Below are positions 15,694 through 24,155 of a stretch of DNA of 33,780 nt, one piece after another. Source of the stretch: an uncultured Oscillospiraceae bacterium (GTDB lineage Bacteria > Bacillota > Clostridia > Oscillospirales > Oscillospiraceae). Below the pieces are notes generated by a model. That model worked only from the letters and a program-made list of their open reading frames with translations, did no database searches and had not been told where the DNA came from. The stretch's first letter is position 1; each line of letters begins with the position of its first letter. Made by a program: the position numbers and the translations under genes. Where the stretch lies: assembly GCA_910588975.1 (NCBI GenBank), contig CAJUSE010000020.1:1-33780 (forward strand), given 5' to 3'.

Positions 15694-16029
15694 ATGCTGC
15701 TCAAGAACAACAGTCAGAAGGTCATCCACGTCGGCAGCGTGATGATCCTGCCCGAAGAGGCCAAGCACGTTGATGATAGCCTGTCCACCGCTCCTGCGGT
15801 GGCGGCTCTCATCTCCCGCAAGGCCCTGGCCGTCGTCAAGGCCCCTGCCAAGGAGACCGCCGGCGAGGAGCCCGGCAGCGAGCCCCCTGCCGACGATGGC
15901 AAGAAGCCCCTGTCCCGGATGAACAAGCGGGAGCTCACGGAGGAGTGCCTGAAGCTGGGCCTGGACATCCTGGAGGACGACACCAAGGAGACCCTGGCCG
16001 AGAAAATCCGGGCCGCCACCGCCGAGTAA
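15694..16029 (+). CDS. Small head protein with SAP/HeH-like C-terminus
   Basis: The 111-residue protein has an N-terminal beta part (LLKNNSQKVIHVGSVMILPE), a Pro/Glu-rich linker (about 50-72), and a C-terminal helix-loop-helix MNKRELTEECLKLGLDILED followed by KETLAEKIRAATAE. That tail resembles the SAP/HeH-type ends of small proteins between capsid and connector genes. The start is set by AAGGAGGAAATTGAA. It may join capsid and neck or contact DNA; which one cannot be told from the sequence. Confidence 0.6.
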   Translation: MLLKNNSQKVIHVGSVMILPEEAKHVDDSLSTAPAVAALISRKALAVVKAPAKETAGEEPGSEPPADDGKKPLSRMNKRELTEECLKLGLDILEDDTKETLAEKIRAATAE

Positions 16030-16041
16030 GGAGGGCCAGCT

Positions 16042-16482
16042 ATGGCTAAAGCCAGGACCCCGGCCAAGTTTAAGGCCGTAGTGCCCATCCTCGACATCTT
16101 CCGCATTTTGGCCGCAGAGTTCGCTTCGGTCGAGGACCCCACGGTTCTCCAGTGGATTGACCTCACAACCCCCATGGTCAGTCGGAAGCAGTTCGGGAAC
16201 CTGTATGAACAGGCCGTGGCGCTCCTGGCTGCCCACCGGATGAAGATTGCTGGCTGCGGGGAGGATCAGTCCGCCGGGGAAGGCGGGCTCCAGCTCGGTA
16301 TCGGGGACACCCTTCGGGTAAGCAGTTACTCGGAGGGTGAAACTTCCATCTCGTTCAACAGCTCCGCAGCCAGTACGCTCTCGGACGCTGAGCTGACCCT
16401 CACGGCCTACGGTATGCAATACCTGTCCCTGCGCCGCATGGTCATCATGCCAATCCGGTGCTCCGGGGAGGGAAGGCGATGA
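16042..16482 (+). CDS. Head-tail connector / adaptor (DUF4054-type)
   Basis: The 146-residue protein begins with FRILAAEFASVEDPTVLQWI and LYEQAVALLAAHRMKI. After a Gly-rich stretch come LRVSSYSEGETSISFNSSAA and LTLTAYGMQYLSLRRMVI, matching the DUF4054 pattern (helical start, seGe.S.sf, T.YG..y..L). It should bind the portal as the first ring of the neck. The start is set by AAGGAGGGCCAGCT. It overlaps the next gene by 4 nt. Confidence 0.8.
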   Translation: MAKARTPAKFKAVVPILDIFRILAAEFASVEDPTVLQWIDLTTPMVSRKQFGNLYEQAVALLAAHRMKIAGCGEDQSAGEGGLQLGIGDTLRVSSYSEGETSISFNSSAASTLSDAELTLTAYGMQYLSLRRMVIMPIRCSGEGRR

Positions 16483-16949
16483 GCGGCGGTCACGACCGGC
16501 TCACCCCGGAAGGCCGCCGGTTCCTGGCCGAGCTGGAGAAGATGAAGCGCCTGGAGGTCAGGGTCGGCTATCAGGCTGGCGAGGCCACCGACGACGAAGG
16601 TGTCGATATGTGCGACATCGCCCTATGGAACGAGCTGGGCACGAGTGGGGCTCACCCCATACCGGCCCGGCCGTTCCTTCGCCAGAGTGTTGATGGTAAC
16701 GAGGACAAAATCAGAGCGCATTGTGCGCAACAGGCCAGGGCCATAGCCCGTGGTGGCACCGCCGAGGAAGCCCTGAAGAAAATCGGCATCCACATGAAGG
16801 GCATCGTCCAGAAGACCATCAAGGAAGGCTCCTTCGTTCCCAACGCTCCGTCCACCATCAGGAAGAAGGGCTCGGATAAGCCCCTGATTGATACCGGCCG
16901 GCTCCGCCAGTCGGTGAATTACCACATCAAGCCGAAGGGAGGAGGATGA
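16479..16949 (+). CDS. Tail/neck completion protein (HK97 gp10 / Mu gpG-like)
   Basis: The 156-residue protein contains LEVRVGYQAGEATDDEG, ALWNELGTSGAHPIPARPFL and STIRKKGSDKPLIDTGRLRQ, the recognised blocks of the gp10-like/tail completion family (nElGT..iPaRPFlr, PLiDTGrLr.S). The ATG at 16479 has GGGGAGGGAAGGCG upstream and overlaps the DUF4054 stop. The in-frame GTG at 16458 is rejected. The protein sits at the neck and completes the head-tail joint. Confidence 0.8.
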   Translation: MSGGHDRLTPEGRRFLAELEKMKRLEVRVGYQAGEATDDEGVDMCDIALWNELGTSGAHPIPARPFLRQSVDGNEDKIRAHCAQQARAIARGGTAEEALKKIGIHMKGIVQKTIKEGSFVPNAPSTIRKKGSDKPLIDTGRLRQSVNYHIKPKGGG

Positions 16950-16951
16950 CC

Positions 16952-17353
16952 ATGGGCGGCCTGAATATTTTCCGCCGCAAGTACACCGTCCGCAGGTTCG
17001 GCCCCCAGGAAGATGTCCCCGGCGGCTACACCACGGCACCGTATGAGGATGTGGTCACGTTCCTCAACGTCCAGCCCCTCTCCACCAAAGAGCTCCTGGC
17101 CCTGCCGGAGGGGGAGCGCAGCACCAAGCGGGTCAAGGCGTTCGGGGACCTCCAGCTCACCGCAGCGGACCAGTACCAGGGCATCCCTGGAGACTGGCTG
17201 TTTTACCGTGGGTCGTGGTACAAATGCGTGTCGGCGTTCCCGTGGGACCATACGATGCTGGCCCATTGCAGGTCCGAGTTCGCCATCATCCCGGAAGGGG
17301 AGCTGCCGGACAACGTAGAGCCCCCCGGCGGGTACACGAAGGAGGAAGAGTGA
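16952..17353 (+). CDS. Neck / head-closure-type protein (133 aa)
   Basis: The 133-residue beta-rich protein includes RRKYTVRRFGPQEDVPGGYT, VVTFLNVQPLSTKELLALPE, KRVKAFGDLQLTAADQY and GDWLFYRGSWYKCVSAFPWD. This resembles phage head-closure/minor structural proteins (short beta barrel; 'w..y.v....p.'). The ATG at 16952 has GGAGGAGG 6 nt before it; the ATG at 16946 touches the ribosome site and is less likely. Its place between gp10-like and tail-terminator genes supports a neck role. Confidence 0.65.
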   Translation: MGGLNIFRRKYTVRRFGPQEDVPGGYTTAPYEDVVTFLNVQPLSTKELLALPEGERSTKRVKAFGDLQLTAADQYQGIPGDWLFYRGSWYKCVSAFPWDHTMLAHCRSEFAIIPEGELPDNVEPPGGYTKEEE

Positions 17354-18096
17354 TGGATGTCAAGGAAGCCCGCAGTCTCATCTATGAGCTGCTGGGCGTT
17401 TTCTATTCCAAGGCCAGTGTCAAACACTCCAAGCAACCGAACACGGTCAAATCCAAGCCCCCTCTCGTGACCCTCACGACGATTTCGGTGAAGCGGCCAC
17501 TCAATCCCCCTCAGAAGGTCATCGACGGCATCATGGTCAGTTACTACCCTACCAGGATGGCCCTCCAAATCGACCTCTGCACGAAGGGGGCTCCCGTGGA
17601 GCAGCGTCCCGGCTTTATCGTCCCGGCGGAGAACACCGCCCTGAGTGATCTGCTGGAGTTCGCCAACTTCGTCGCCTCGGACTATGCCGTGAATTGGTGC
17701 CACCAGCACGATGTTTCAATCGTCCTGACCGGAGAGGCTCACGACACGTCGGAGCTCATCAACGATGCCAGCTACCAGTTCCGGGCAACCATGGAGCTGG
17801 CGATGAATTTCACCCAGAAGGCCGTCGGTTACACCGCCATGCTGGACCCGTCCAGCATCAAGCACAGCTCCGCCCCCGGCGAGACCCCTGGTGGCCCCGG
17901 AACCCCCGGCACCCCTGGTACACCCAGCACACCAGATACCCCCGTCATCCCCGATACAGACCCGGACGAGGCGGAGGATGTCTACATCGAACCGGTCTTC
18001 GTTCCTTCTGCCAGCGGCGGGGCAAACGAAGAGCTGGCGAAGGAAACCCTCGGCTACTTCACGTCGGCCGAAATCACCAACAAGGAGGAAAAGTAG
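17353..18096 (+). CDS. Tail terminator-like protein with Pro/Gly/Thr collagen-like linker
   Basis: The 247-residue protein has residues about 1-170 (ARSLIYELLGVFYSKASV, KVIDGIMVSYYPTRMALQID, HDTSELINDASYQFRATMEL) resembling the neck/tail-terminator proteins that cap tubes of contractile tails. A low-complexity linker with PGGPGTPGTPGTPSTPDTP (about 177-200) follows, then an acidic tail. ATG 17353 shares its A with the TGA of the gene before. It would stop tube and sheath growth and join tail to head. Order before the sheath gene supports this. Confidence 0.65.
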   Translation: MDVKEARSLIYELLGVFYSKASVKHSKQPNTVKSKPPLVTLTTISVKRPLNPPQKVIDGIMVSYYPTRMALQIDLCTKGAPVEQRPGFIVPAENTALSDLLEFANFVASDYAVNWCHQHDVSIVLTGEAHDTSELINDASYQFRATMELAMNFTQKAVGYTAMLDPSSIKHSSAPGETPGGPGTPGTPGTPSTPDTPVIPDTDPDEAEDVYIEPVFVPSASGGANEELAKETLGYFTSAEITNKEEK

Positions 18097-18099
18097 AAA

Positions 18100-19182
18100 A
18101 TGGGAAACAATCTCGACCGAATTGTCACTGTTTCTATCGACATCGCATCGCCCATCATCGACAGCAACAGCTTCGACAATCTTCTCATCTTCGGCCCCGC
18201 CCCGGCCAAGGCGGACCATAAGGCCCCCGCCGTGGGGGTCTACAACAGCCTGGAGGAGGTCACAGGCACCGGCTACGTTGCCGTTGGCAAGGACGCCGAC
18301 ATCGTGGGCGTGGCCGCCCGTATCGCCTTCTCCCAGAGCCCGTCCCCGTCCAAGGTGTTCATCGGGACCCTGGCGGAGGATGGCGACCTCGCTTCCACCC
18401 TGGATGGGCTCCTGGGTATGAACGGCTGGTATGTCATCTGCCCCGTCGGACTCTCGGAGGAGCAGCTCAACACCGTCATCGAGTGGACAGAGGCCCAGAA
18501 GAAGATGTGCGGCTTTGCCTCGTATAAGCCGGCCACCGCTTCCCAGACCATTTACCAGCGCAGCTTCGGTATGTACTGCAAGGAGAGCGACGATCAGGCT
18601 GACGCTGATGTCTCCCAGGCCAACCAGTGTATCGCCGTCGGCTGGACCGCCAAGTGCCTGAATTACCACGCTGGCAAGGAGACCTGGGCCCACAAGACCA
18701 TCAACGGCGTCGCTCCGTCCTCGCTCACCAGTACGCAGATTGCCGCTCTGGAGGCCGGCAACATCAGCTACTTCATCACGACCGCCTCCAAGAACATCAG
18801 CTACCAGGGCAAGACCCTGGCCGGCGAGTGGATCGACACCATCCGCTTCCGGGACTGGCTGGAGAACGATATGCAGGTCCGGGTGGCGAATCTGTTTATC
18901 ACGAACCCGAAAATCCCCTACACGGACAAGGGTATCGGGCTCATCCAGAACCAGATGATCGCCTCCCTGAAGTCCGGCGTCTACTACGAGGGCATCGCCC
19001 CCGACGAGTACGACGAGGACGGGAACCTCATCCCCGGCTTCACCACCCACGTCCCCCTGTCCGCCAACCTGACCGCCTCGCAGAAGGCGTCCCGCAAGCT
19101 GACGGACTGCAACTTCACGGCCCGGCTGGCCGGTGCCATCCACTTCACGGAAATCAAGGGCACCCTGACCTACAACCTGTAA
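18100..19182 (+). CDS. Contractile tail sheath protein (DUF3383-type)
   Basis: The 360-residue protein has typical DUF3383 blocks: DRIVTVSIDIASPIIDSNSF, YNSLEEVTGTGYVAVGKDAD, VFIGTLAEDGDLASTLDGLL, KICGFASYK-like text at about 133-142, and FRDWLENDMQVRVANLF near 245-261. It forms the contracting outer cylinder, which identifies the phage as myovirus-like. The start follows AAGGAGGAAAAGTAGAAA. Confidence 0.9.
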   Translation: MGNNLDRIVTVSIDIASPIIDSNSFDNLLIFGPAPAKADHKAPAVGVYNSLEEVTGTGYVAVGKDADIVGVAARIAFSQSPSPSKVFIGTLAEDGDLASTLDGLLGMNGWYVICPVGLSEEQLNTVIEWTEAQKKMCGFASYKPATASQTIYQRSFGMYCKESDDQADADVSQANQCIAVGWTAKCLNYHAGKETWAHKTINGVAPSSLTSTQIAALEAGNISYFITTASKNISYQGKTLAGEWIDTIRFRDWLENDMQVRVANLFITNPKIPYTDKGIGLIQNQMIASLKSGVYYEGIAPDEYDEDGNLIPGFTTHVPLSANLTASQKASRKLTDCNFTARLAGAIHFTEIKGTLTYNL

Positions 19183-19199
19183 GGAGGTAAGAACCAGCT

Positions 19200-19610
19200 A
19201 TGACTAAGACTTATGACCCTCGCCTCGTCACCATGTCCTTTGGCAGCCACATCGTCACCGGCTTTGCGGATGACTCTCATATCACCATCGAGGCGAACGG
19301 CGACGGCATTACCAAGAAGGTGGGGTGCGACGGGGAAGTGGCCCGAGCCCTTCCCACCGACCGCACCCACAAGGTCAAGTGCGTCCTGCTTCAGACTTCC
19401 GACAGCAACAGCGTTTTTCAGGCTGCCTACAAGCGGGACCTGGAGACCGGGGAGGGCAAGGCTCCTCTCCTTATCAAGGACCTGAAGGGCGGTCTGCTGT
19501 ATAGCTCTGAGGAAGCCTGGATCACCAAGGACGCCACCCGCACCCGTGGCAAGGACACCAACAACAATGAGTGGGAGTTCGACAGCGGCTCCGATGATCT
19601 CGACGAATAA
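19200..19610 (+). CDS. Tail tube protein (DUF3277-type)
   Basis: The 136-residue protein carries YDPRLVTMSFGSHIVTGFAD, IEANGDGITKKVGCDGEVAR, THKVKCVLLQTSDSNSVFQA and a DLKGG block, which are the marks of DUF3277 tube proteins encoded right after DUF3383 sheaths. It forms the inner tube of the tail. The start is set by AAGGAGGTAAGAACCAGCT. The C-terminus is acidic. Confidence 0.9.
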   Translation: MTKTYDPRLVTMSFGSHIVTGFADDSHITIEANGDGITKKVGCDGEVARALPTDRTHKVKCVLLQTSDSNSVFQAAYKRDLETGEGKAPLLIKDLKGGLLYSSEEAWITKDATRTRGKDTNNNEWEFDSGSDDLDE

Positions 19611-19625
19611 GGGGAGGGATAGACA

Positions 19626-20153
19626 ATGAAGCAGCAGGACGCTACTCCGGTACTGGTCGGCGACACCACGTTCTACATCCGTCCGTTCCCCGCCTTCAAA
19701 TCCGCCAACATCTTCGGCCAGCTCACCAAGACCATCACCCCCGTCGCTGGCGGTCTCTTGTCCCTGGTCGGTGGCACCGGCGACGAGAAGAGCGTTTTCG
19801 ACCTCAATCTGGAAGAGGCGGCTCCGGCTTTGGCCGGGGCCGTTTCTGGTCTCTCCGGCACCGTGGTGGAGACCCTGCTCCGGCAGCTCTTGGTTGACTA
19901 CGGCAACATCGCCTATGACGACCCGGAGACCGGGGCTACCCCGAAGCTGACCATGGACAAGGCTAACGAGCTGTTCTGTGGCGAGGTCCAGGATATGTTC
20001 ATCCTGGCAGTGGAGGTCATCAAGGTCAACTACAACGGTTTTTTCAAGAAGCTCGCCGCCCAGTTTGGCTCTGCCATCGCCAAGTTCAAGGACCTGATGG
20101 CGGCGAGTTCAGCCAGTACGGAGACTTCGATGCCTCCCAGTTCGGAGAGTTAG
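19626..20153 (+). CDS. Tail assembly chaperone, short form
   Basis: The 175-residue helical protein (TFYIRPFPAFKSANIFGQLT, EAAPALAGAVSGLSGTVV, QDMFILAVEVIKVNYNGFFK) lies between tube and tape-measure genes, where every such phage has its tail assembly chaperone. It would coat the tape measure during tail building. The last part (SSASTETSMPPSSES) is unlike a folded domain. The -1 frame there stays open to 20323 and is protein-like, so a longer form by -1 frameshift is expected. The start is set by GGGGAGGGATAGACA. Confidence 0.8.
   Translation: MKQQDATPVLVGDTTFYIRPFPAFKSANIFGQLTKTITPVAGGLLSLVGGTGDEKSVFDLNLEEAAPALAGAVSGLSGTVVETLLRQLLVDYGNIAYDDPETGATPKLTMDKANELFCGEVQDMFILAVEVIKVNYNGFFKKLAAQFGSAIAKFKDLMAASSASTETSMPPSSES
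20039..20045 (+). other. Candidate -1 frameshift slippery site (T TTT TTC)
   Basis: In the frame of the chaperone gene these seven bases read ggT TTT TTC, a canonical X XXY YYZ heptamer. It lies about 36 codons before the zero-frame stop. The -1 frame beyond it is open to TGA at 20321. Both frames look plausible until about 20095, so the true slip point could be further downstream. Confidence 0.5.
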
Positions 20154-20323
20154 AGCTCCGAATGTACTCCCTCATCAAAGCGAAACTGGCAACGATGTGG
20201 GAGCTGAAGAACGTCTACACCCTGGACGAGGCCCTGAAGCTCTATGCTCTGTACTGCATGGAGCTGGATGTGGAGCGTTGCAGGGCGGACGACGCTCAGG
20301 CAGAACGAGACAGGAGGAGGTGA
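20045..20323 (+). CDS. Frameshift extension of the tail assembly chaperone (long form)
   Basis: From 20045 the -1 frame is open to TGA at 20321-20323. From about 20098 it reads like real protein: GGEFSQYGDFDASQFGELEL, then RMYSLIKAKLATMWELKNVY and TLDEALKLYALYCMELDVER, an amphipathic helical domain. Joined to the first frame at 20045 it would give a 232-residue protein, as lambda gpGT does. An independent start at ATG 20162 is possible but its ribosome site (GGAGAG, 12 nt away) is poor. The good protein text begins upstream of that ATG, which favours frameshifting. Confidence 0.65.
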   Translation, partial: QEARRPVWLCHRQVQGPDGGEFSQYGDFDASQFGELELRMYSLIKAKLATMWELKNVYTLDEALKLYALYCMELDVERCRADDAQAERDRRR

Positions 20324-20333
20324 GCCATGCGCT

Positions 20334-22949
20334 GTGACTATCCGTGACATAATGATCCTGCTGGGCTTCGACGTTGATGAGCAGTCCCAGAACGAAGCTG
20401 AGAACAGCGTCAAGAACCTGAAAAACATGGCTACCAAGGCCCTGGGCGCCATTGGCGTGGCCTTCTCCGTAGCTGGTGCAGCATCCTTCATCAAAGATTG
20501 CGTGTCCGTGGCATCTGAGGTGGAGGAGATGCAGAATAAGTTCGATGTCGTTTTCCAGGGGATGACCGACGAGGTGGAAGCGTGGGCTCAGTCCTACTCC
20601 GACGCCATCGGTCGGAACAAGAATGACATCAAGACCTATCTGGCCGACCAGCAGAATTTGTTGGTCGGCTTCGGCATGACCCGGCAGGAGGGCGCTGAGC
20701 TGTCCAAGCAGATGACCACGCTGGCCCTGGACCTCGCTTCCTTCGCCAACCTGGACGAGACGGCCGCCGTGAACAACATGACCAAAGCTGTTATGGGCGA
20801 GTCCGAGGCGGCCAAGGCCCTGGGTGCTGTCCTTAACGATGACACGAGGGCAAGAGCTATGCAAGCTATGGGGCTGTCCGGCACCTACGAGAAGCTGGAC
20901 CAGCTCACGAAGATGCAGGTCAACTACAACGCCATCCTCGCTCAGAGCCCAGACGCCATCGGAGACTGCGAACGCAGCCTCGGCTCCTACAAGAGCACCG
21001 TCGTTCAGTTCCAATCCAAGCTGAAGGAAATCAAGACACTCGTGGGTCAGTTCTTCATGCCCACATTCCAAAAGGTCATCAGCTTCGGAGCGAAGGGCCT
21101 CACGGTATTGCGGGACGGGGTGCAGAAGCTAAATGACTTCGCCTCCAAGATAGGTGGGGCCGAGAAAATCATCGGCGTCCTGGGCGTGACCATCGGGGCC
21201 ACGCTCGCCATCGTCAACTTCCAGAAAATCTCCAACGGCCTCAAGCTGATCGGGAAAGGGCTCAGCAACGTCAACCTGAAGGTATTCGCCATCGCAGCCG
21301 TCGTGCTCATGCTGGCCCTCATCGTGCAGGACTTCATCGCCTTCATGAATGGGGACAACAGCGTGATAGGCGCTCTCTTTGAGAAGGCCGGTATCGACGC
21401 TGACGAGGCCAGAGCCACTATCCAGAAGGCATGGAGCACCATCAAGGACTTCCTGCTGTCGATATGGGGGACCCTCCAGGGGGCGGCCCAGGCTATATTC
21501 GGAGCCCTGTCCGACTGGTGGGCCGAGAACGGCGAGGCGGTTAAGGAGACACTTCTGGGCATCTGGAAGGCCATCGTCGGAGCGGCCAAGCAGATTTTCG
21601 GTGCGCTGTCCGGCTGGTGGAAGGAGAACGGGGCCCAAGTCATGGAAACCTTCTCCAAGCTGTGGGAAGGCATCAAGCAGCTCTGCGAGACCCTGTGGAA
21701 CGCCCTGGTATCTGCGGCTCAGACCATCTTCGGGGCCCTGAAAGTCTTCTGGGACACCTGGGGCTCTACCATCATCGCCGTGTTCAGCATCCTATGGAAT
21801 ACCCTCATCTCGCTCATCCAGCCGTTCCTCGACTACCTATCGGCCCTCATCGACTTCCTGGCGAACGTCTTCACTGGCAACTGGGAAGGGGCCTGGAACG
21901 CCATCAAGGACATGGCTGCGGCGGCGTGGGAAATGCTCGTTACCATCCTCAGCGGTGCATGGGACACCATCACCACCATCTGGGGAGCGGTCATCGACTT
22001 CTTCGCCGGTATCTTCCAGGGCGTTTGGGATGTCATCGTGGAAAAGGTCACTGGCATCAAAGACGCCATCGTGAACGGCTTCCAGGCCGCCATCGACTGG
22101 ATTACAGCCCTGCCCGAGCAAGCCCTGAAATGGGGCTCCGACATCGTGGACAACATCGTCAACGGCATCACCGGGGCGGTGGGCAAGGTCGGAGAGGCCG
22201 TCAAGGGTGTGGCCGACAAGATTAAGTCCTTCCTCGGCTTCTCTGAGCCGGAGGACGGCCCCCTGAGTGACTTCCACACCTATATGCCCGATATGATTGA
22301 CCTGATGACCCAGGGCATCGCAGCGGGGAAGGAACGGGTCCGCAGCGCCGTCGAGGAGATCGCCGCAGGTATGTCCGACGGTATGAACCTCGAAGACAAC
22401 AGCGGCTCCGTCACCGGCATGGTGGGCAACCTGCTGGGCGGCATCAAGGCGGCCAAGACCAAGGCGAACGAAATGCTGGGCTCCATGAACGACGACGGCA
22501 TGACCTTCAACCCGAAAATTGCCATTGAAAGCTCCGACCTTGGAAACTGCATCTCCGCCGGTATCGCTGCGGCAAAGGGCAAGGCATCTGATTTCCTGGG
22601 CTCCATTTCCGGCAATATGCCGGAAGGTATTGACTTTGATATTCCCGATGTAGCCAGCATGATTACCCAGGGCATCGCAGCAGGGAAAGAAAAGCTCAAT
22701 GGTCTGCTTCAGGGCTTCGACGGGGGTCTCTCGTTTATGACCCAGGCCAATGTGGTTCAGCCTGAAACCGTGTCCAAGGTCGGCGGCGGCAACGACAGCA
22801 AATCCGTCAGCATCACGCAGAACGTCAACATCGACAACCAGTTCAACGGGGACCGGGCGGGCCAGGAGAAGAGCTCGGAGGCTATGGACAAGGCCGCCGA
22901 CGACTCCACCAGTGAGATGGCTCGGGCCCTGCAATTCGCAAGGGGGTGA
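20334..22949 (+). CDS. Tail tape measure protein
   Basis: The 871-residue protein starts at GTG 20334 (TIRDIMILLGFDVDEQSQ); GACAGGAGGAGG lies upstream. The N-terminal 250 residues are helical with KKTYEKLDQLTKMQ-like pieces. A hydrophobic, Trp-rich centre (about 345-640) repeats units such as IFGALSDWWAENGEAVKE, IFGALSGWWKENGAQVME and IFGALKVFWDTWG. The C-terminal part repeats a helix of the type TQGIAAGKE (two exact cores, two degenerate) every 60-120 residues. It sets tail length, roughly 120-140 nm by the usual 0.15 nm per residue rule, and is ejected with DNA. It follows the chaperone as expected. Confidence 0.9.
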   Translation: MTIRDIMILLGFDVDEQSQNEAENSVKNLKNMATKALGAIGVAFSVAGAASFIKDCVSVASEVEEMQNKFDVVFQGMTDEVEAWAQSYSDAIGRNKNDIKTYLADQQNLLVGFGMTRQEGAELSKQMTTLALDLASFANLDETAAVNNMTKAVMGESEAAKALGAVLNDDTRARAMQAMGLSGTYEKLDQLTKMQVNYNAILAQSPDAIGDCERSLGSYKSTVVQFQSKLKEIKTLVGQFFMPTFQKVISFGAKGLTVLRDGVQKLNDFASKIGGAEKIIGVLGVTIGATLAIVNFQKISNGLKLIGKGLSNVNLKVFAIAAVVLMLALIVQDFIAFMNGDNSVIGALFEKAGIDADEARATIQKAWSTIKDFLLSIWGTLQGAAQAIFGALSDWWAENGEAVKETLLGIWKAIVGAAKQIFGALSGWWKENGAQVMETFSKLWEGIKQLCETLWNALVSAAQTIFGALKVFWDTWGSTIIAVFSILWNTLISLIQPFLDYLSALIDFLANVFTGNWEGAWNAIKDMAAAAWEMLVTILSGAWDTITTIWGAVIDFFAGIFQGVWDVIVEKVTGIKDAIVNGFQAAIDWITALPEQALKWGSDIVDNIVNGITGAVGKVGEAVKGVADKIKSFLGFSEPEDGPLSDFHTYMPDMIDLMTQGIAAGKERVRSAVEEIAAGMSDGMNLEDNSGSVTGMVGNLLGGIKAAKTKANEMLGSMNDDGMTFNPKIAIESSDLGNCISAGIAAAKGKASDFLGSISGNMPEGIDFDIPDVASMITQGIAAGKEKLNGLLQGFDGGLSFMTQANVVQPETVSKVGGGNDSKSVSITQNVNIDNQFNGDRAGQEKSSEAMDKAADDSTSEMARALQFARG

Positions 22950-22955
22950 CAGGGT

Positions 22956-23570
22956 ATGGGAAGAGCTATGCAGCCCGTGAGTGTGGACGGCATCGAGTTC
23001 GACGCCCTCATGAGCTCGACCGAAGCGTATGACGCCACCGTCCCGGAGTATTCGGTAGAGACCGGCTTTGCCGTCAGCGACACCATCATCCTGTCCCCGG
23101 AAGCCCTGGACATGACCCTGCTGGTCAGCAACAGGCCCGTGACCTGGGCCAAGCGGTTCGGCAATTCGGGCGACCGGGTGGCGGAAGTGGTGAAGCGGCT
23201 CAAATCCCTGTACTTCCAGAAGAAGCTCATCACCGTCACCACCAGTTCCGAGACCTACACCGACATGGCTATCCTCAGCCTCAGCATCCCTAAGACCAAC
23301 GCCATGATGGAGGCCATGGAAATCCCCATCAAGTTCAAGAAGGTCCGGGTCACGGCCACGAAAACGGCCACCATCCCGGACAGCTATGGAAAGAGCGGCG
23401 CCTCCGCCGCCTCCGCCGGGACCGCCAGCACATCCAAGGGGTCCAGCGGGGGCGGCTCGGGCTCCGGCTCTGGATCAGGCTCCAATTCCGGCGGGGGCTC
23501 GTCCGGCGGCAGCCAGAAGTCAGGGTCCATCCTGTACTCCGCCGCCGCCGGCATGGGCCTCATGAAGTGA
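22956..23570 (+). CDS. Dit-like / baseplate hub N-terminal-domain protein with Ser-Gly linker
   Basis: The 204-residue protein has a beta-rich N-terminal domain (VSVDGIEFDALMSSTEAYDA, YSVETGFAVSDTIILSPEAL, RVAEVVKRLKSLYFQKKLIT, then TYTDMAILSLSIPKT). It resembles the N-terminal domain of Dit-type tail proteins that ring the tube end. The last quarter is a Ser/Gly linker (about 145-190) and a short hydrophobic tail. The start is set by GGGGGTGACAGGGT. The role is a link between tube and baseplate hub. Confidence 0.7.
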   Translation: MGRAMQPVSVDGIEFDALMSSTEAYDATVPEYSVETGFAVSDTIILSPEALDMTLLVSNRPVTWAKRFGNSGDRVAEVVKRLKSLYFQKKLITVTTSSETYTDMAILSLSIPKTNAMMEAMEIPIKFKKVRVTATKTATIPDSYGKSGASAASAGTASTSKGSSGGGSGSGSGSGSNSGGGSSGGSQKSGSILYSAAAGMGLMK

Positions 23571-23578
23571 GGTGCGGT

Positions 23579-23893
23579 ATGGACTATATCATCATCGAGG
23601 TCCCCGATATGAACGATAGCGTGTCCCGCATCGTCCTGAACGGGAAGCAGTACCTCATCCGCTTCACCTACAATGACACCGGCGGCTACTGGAGCTTCGG
23701 CCTGTCCGATGCCCTGGGCGAGCCCATCGTCATGGGCGTGAAGGTCGTCCCCCGGTTCCCCCTCAATGTGTTCTACTACGGCGTGGCCGAGCTGCCCATG
23801 GGCGTCTTCGGTGTCATGACCGAGCTGGACAAGGTGGGCCGGGCGGATTTTAGGGAAGGCCGGGCCAGCTTCATCTTCGCCCCGGTCCAGTAA
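23579..23893 (+). CDS. Baseplate plug-type protein (Pam3 gp18-like)
   Basis: The 104-residue beta-barrel-like protein reads YIIIEVPDMNDSVSRIVLNG, KQYLIRFTYNDTGGYWSFGL, PIVMGVKVVPRFPLNVFYY and ADFREGRASFIFAPV. Spacing of LnG..Y.i...yn...g.W.l.l.....pi..g..lv matches the small plug proteins next to Dit-like and hub genes in contractile phages. The ATG at 23579 (GAGGTGCGG upstream) is chosen over a GTG at 23567. It is the last gene before the unusual 345-bp non-coding gap. Confidence 0.75.
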   Translation: MDYIIIEVPDMNDSVSRIVLNGKQYLIRFTYNDTGGYWSFGLSDALGEPIVMGVKVVPRFPLNVFYYGVAELPMGVFGVMTELDKVGRADFREGRASFIFAPVQ

Positions 23894-23901
23894 TTTCTTC
23901 C

Positions 23902-24155
23902 GTGGATTTTCCGTGGGACATCCTGCGGACGGTCCAAACGTCGTCCAACACGGCATCCGCCACAAATCCATCCATCATCCCGAAAAAGCGTGGTGGTAGG
24001 GGAAAAGGGCATCTCAGCCATAGAGGGTGAGCGAGACAGGCCAAAACCTGAAAATCTCGCTCATCCTACCTTTTTCTCCGTTTTTCGTACCCTTTTGATT
24101 TTTGTCCCACGTCTCGTCCGCACGACCGTCCGCAGGACATCCGGTGGAAATCCGC
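23902..24155. repeat. Inverted-repeat-bounded element (14-bp perfect core, about 33-bp imperfect arms)
   Basis: TCCTGCGGACGGTC (23921-23934) is exactly complementary to GACCGTCCGCAGGA (24124-24137). Pairing continues imperfectly outward (GTGGATTTTCC at 23902-23912 against GGAAATCCGC at 24146-24155). A second short pairing, GTGGGAC (23913-23919) with GTCCCAC (24104-24110), is an alternative. The arms could be terminal repeats of a small non-autonomous insertion or the base stem of an RNA. Confidence 0.65.
24028..24090 (+). terminator. Terminator-like hairpin inside the non-coding interval
   Basis: TGAGCGAGA (24028-24036) pairs with TCTCGCTCA (24055-24063). Inside it CAGG/CCTG (24037-24040 / 24047-24050) closes a CCAAAA loop. 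T-runs follow at 24071-24075 and 24081-24085. If active it would reduce transcription of the downstream baseplate and DGR genes. Confidence 0.5.

Noticed and set aside
13908..15710. 600-residue opposite-strand open frame over the capsid genes
   Set aside because: It is a high-GC shadow of well-supported capsid genes; the sequence is low-complexity Val/Gly/Asp with no start signal.
16458..16478. Earlier GTG start of the gp10-like gene
   Set aside because: It lies inside the DUF4054 gene without a ribosome site; the ATG at 16479 has GGGGAGGGAAGG and a 4-nt overlap.
22300..22720. CRISPR-like or satellite DNA in the tape measure gene
   Set aside because: The repeats are degenerate protein-level helices (TQGIAAGKE type) within a gene; there are no constant spacers.
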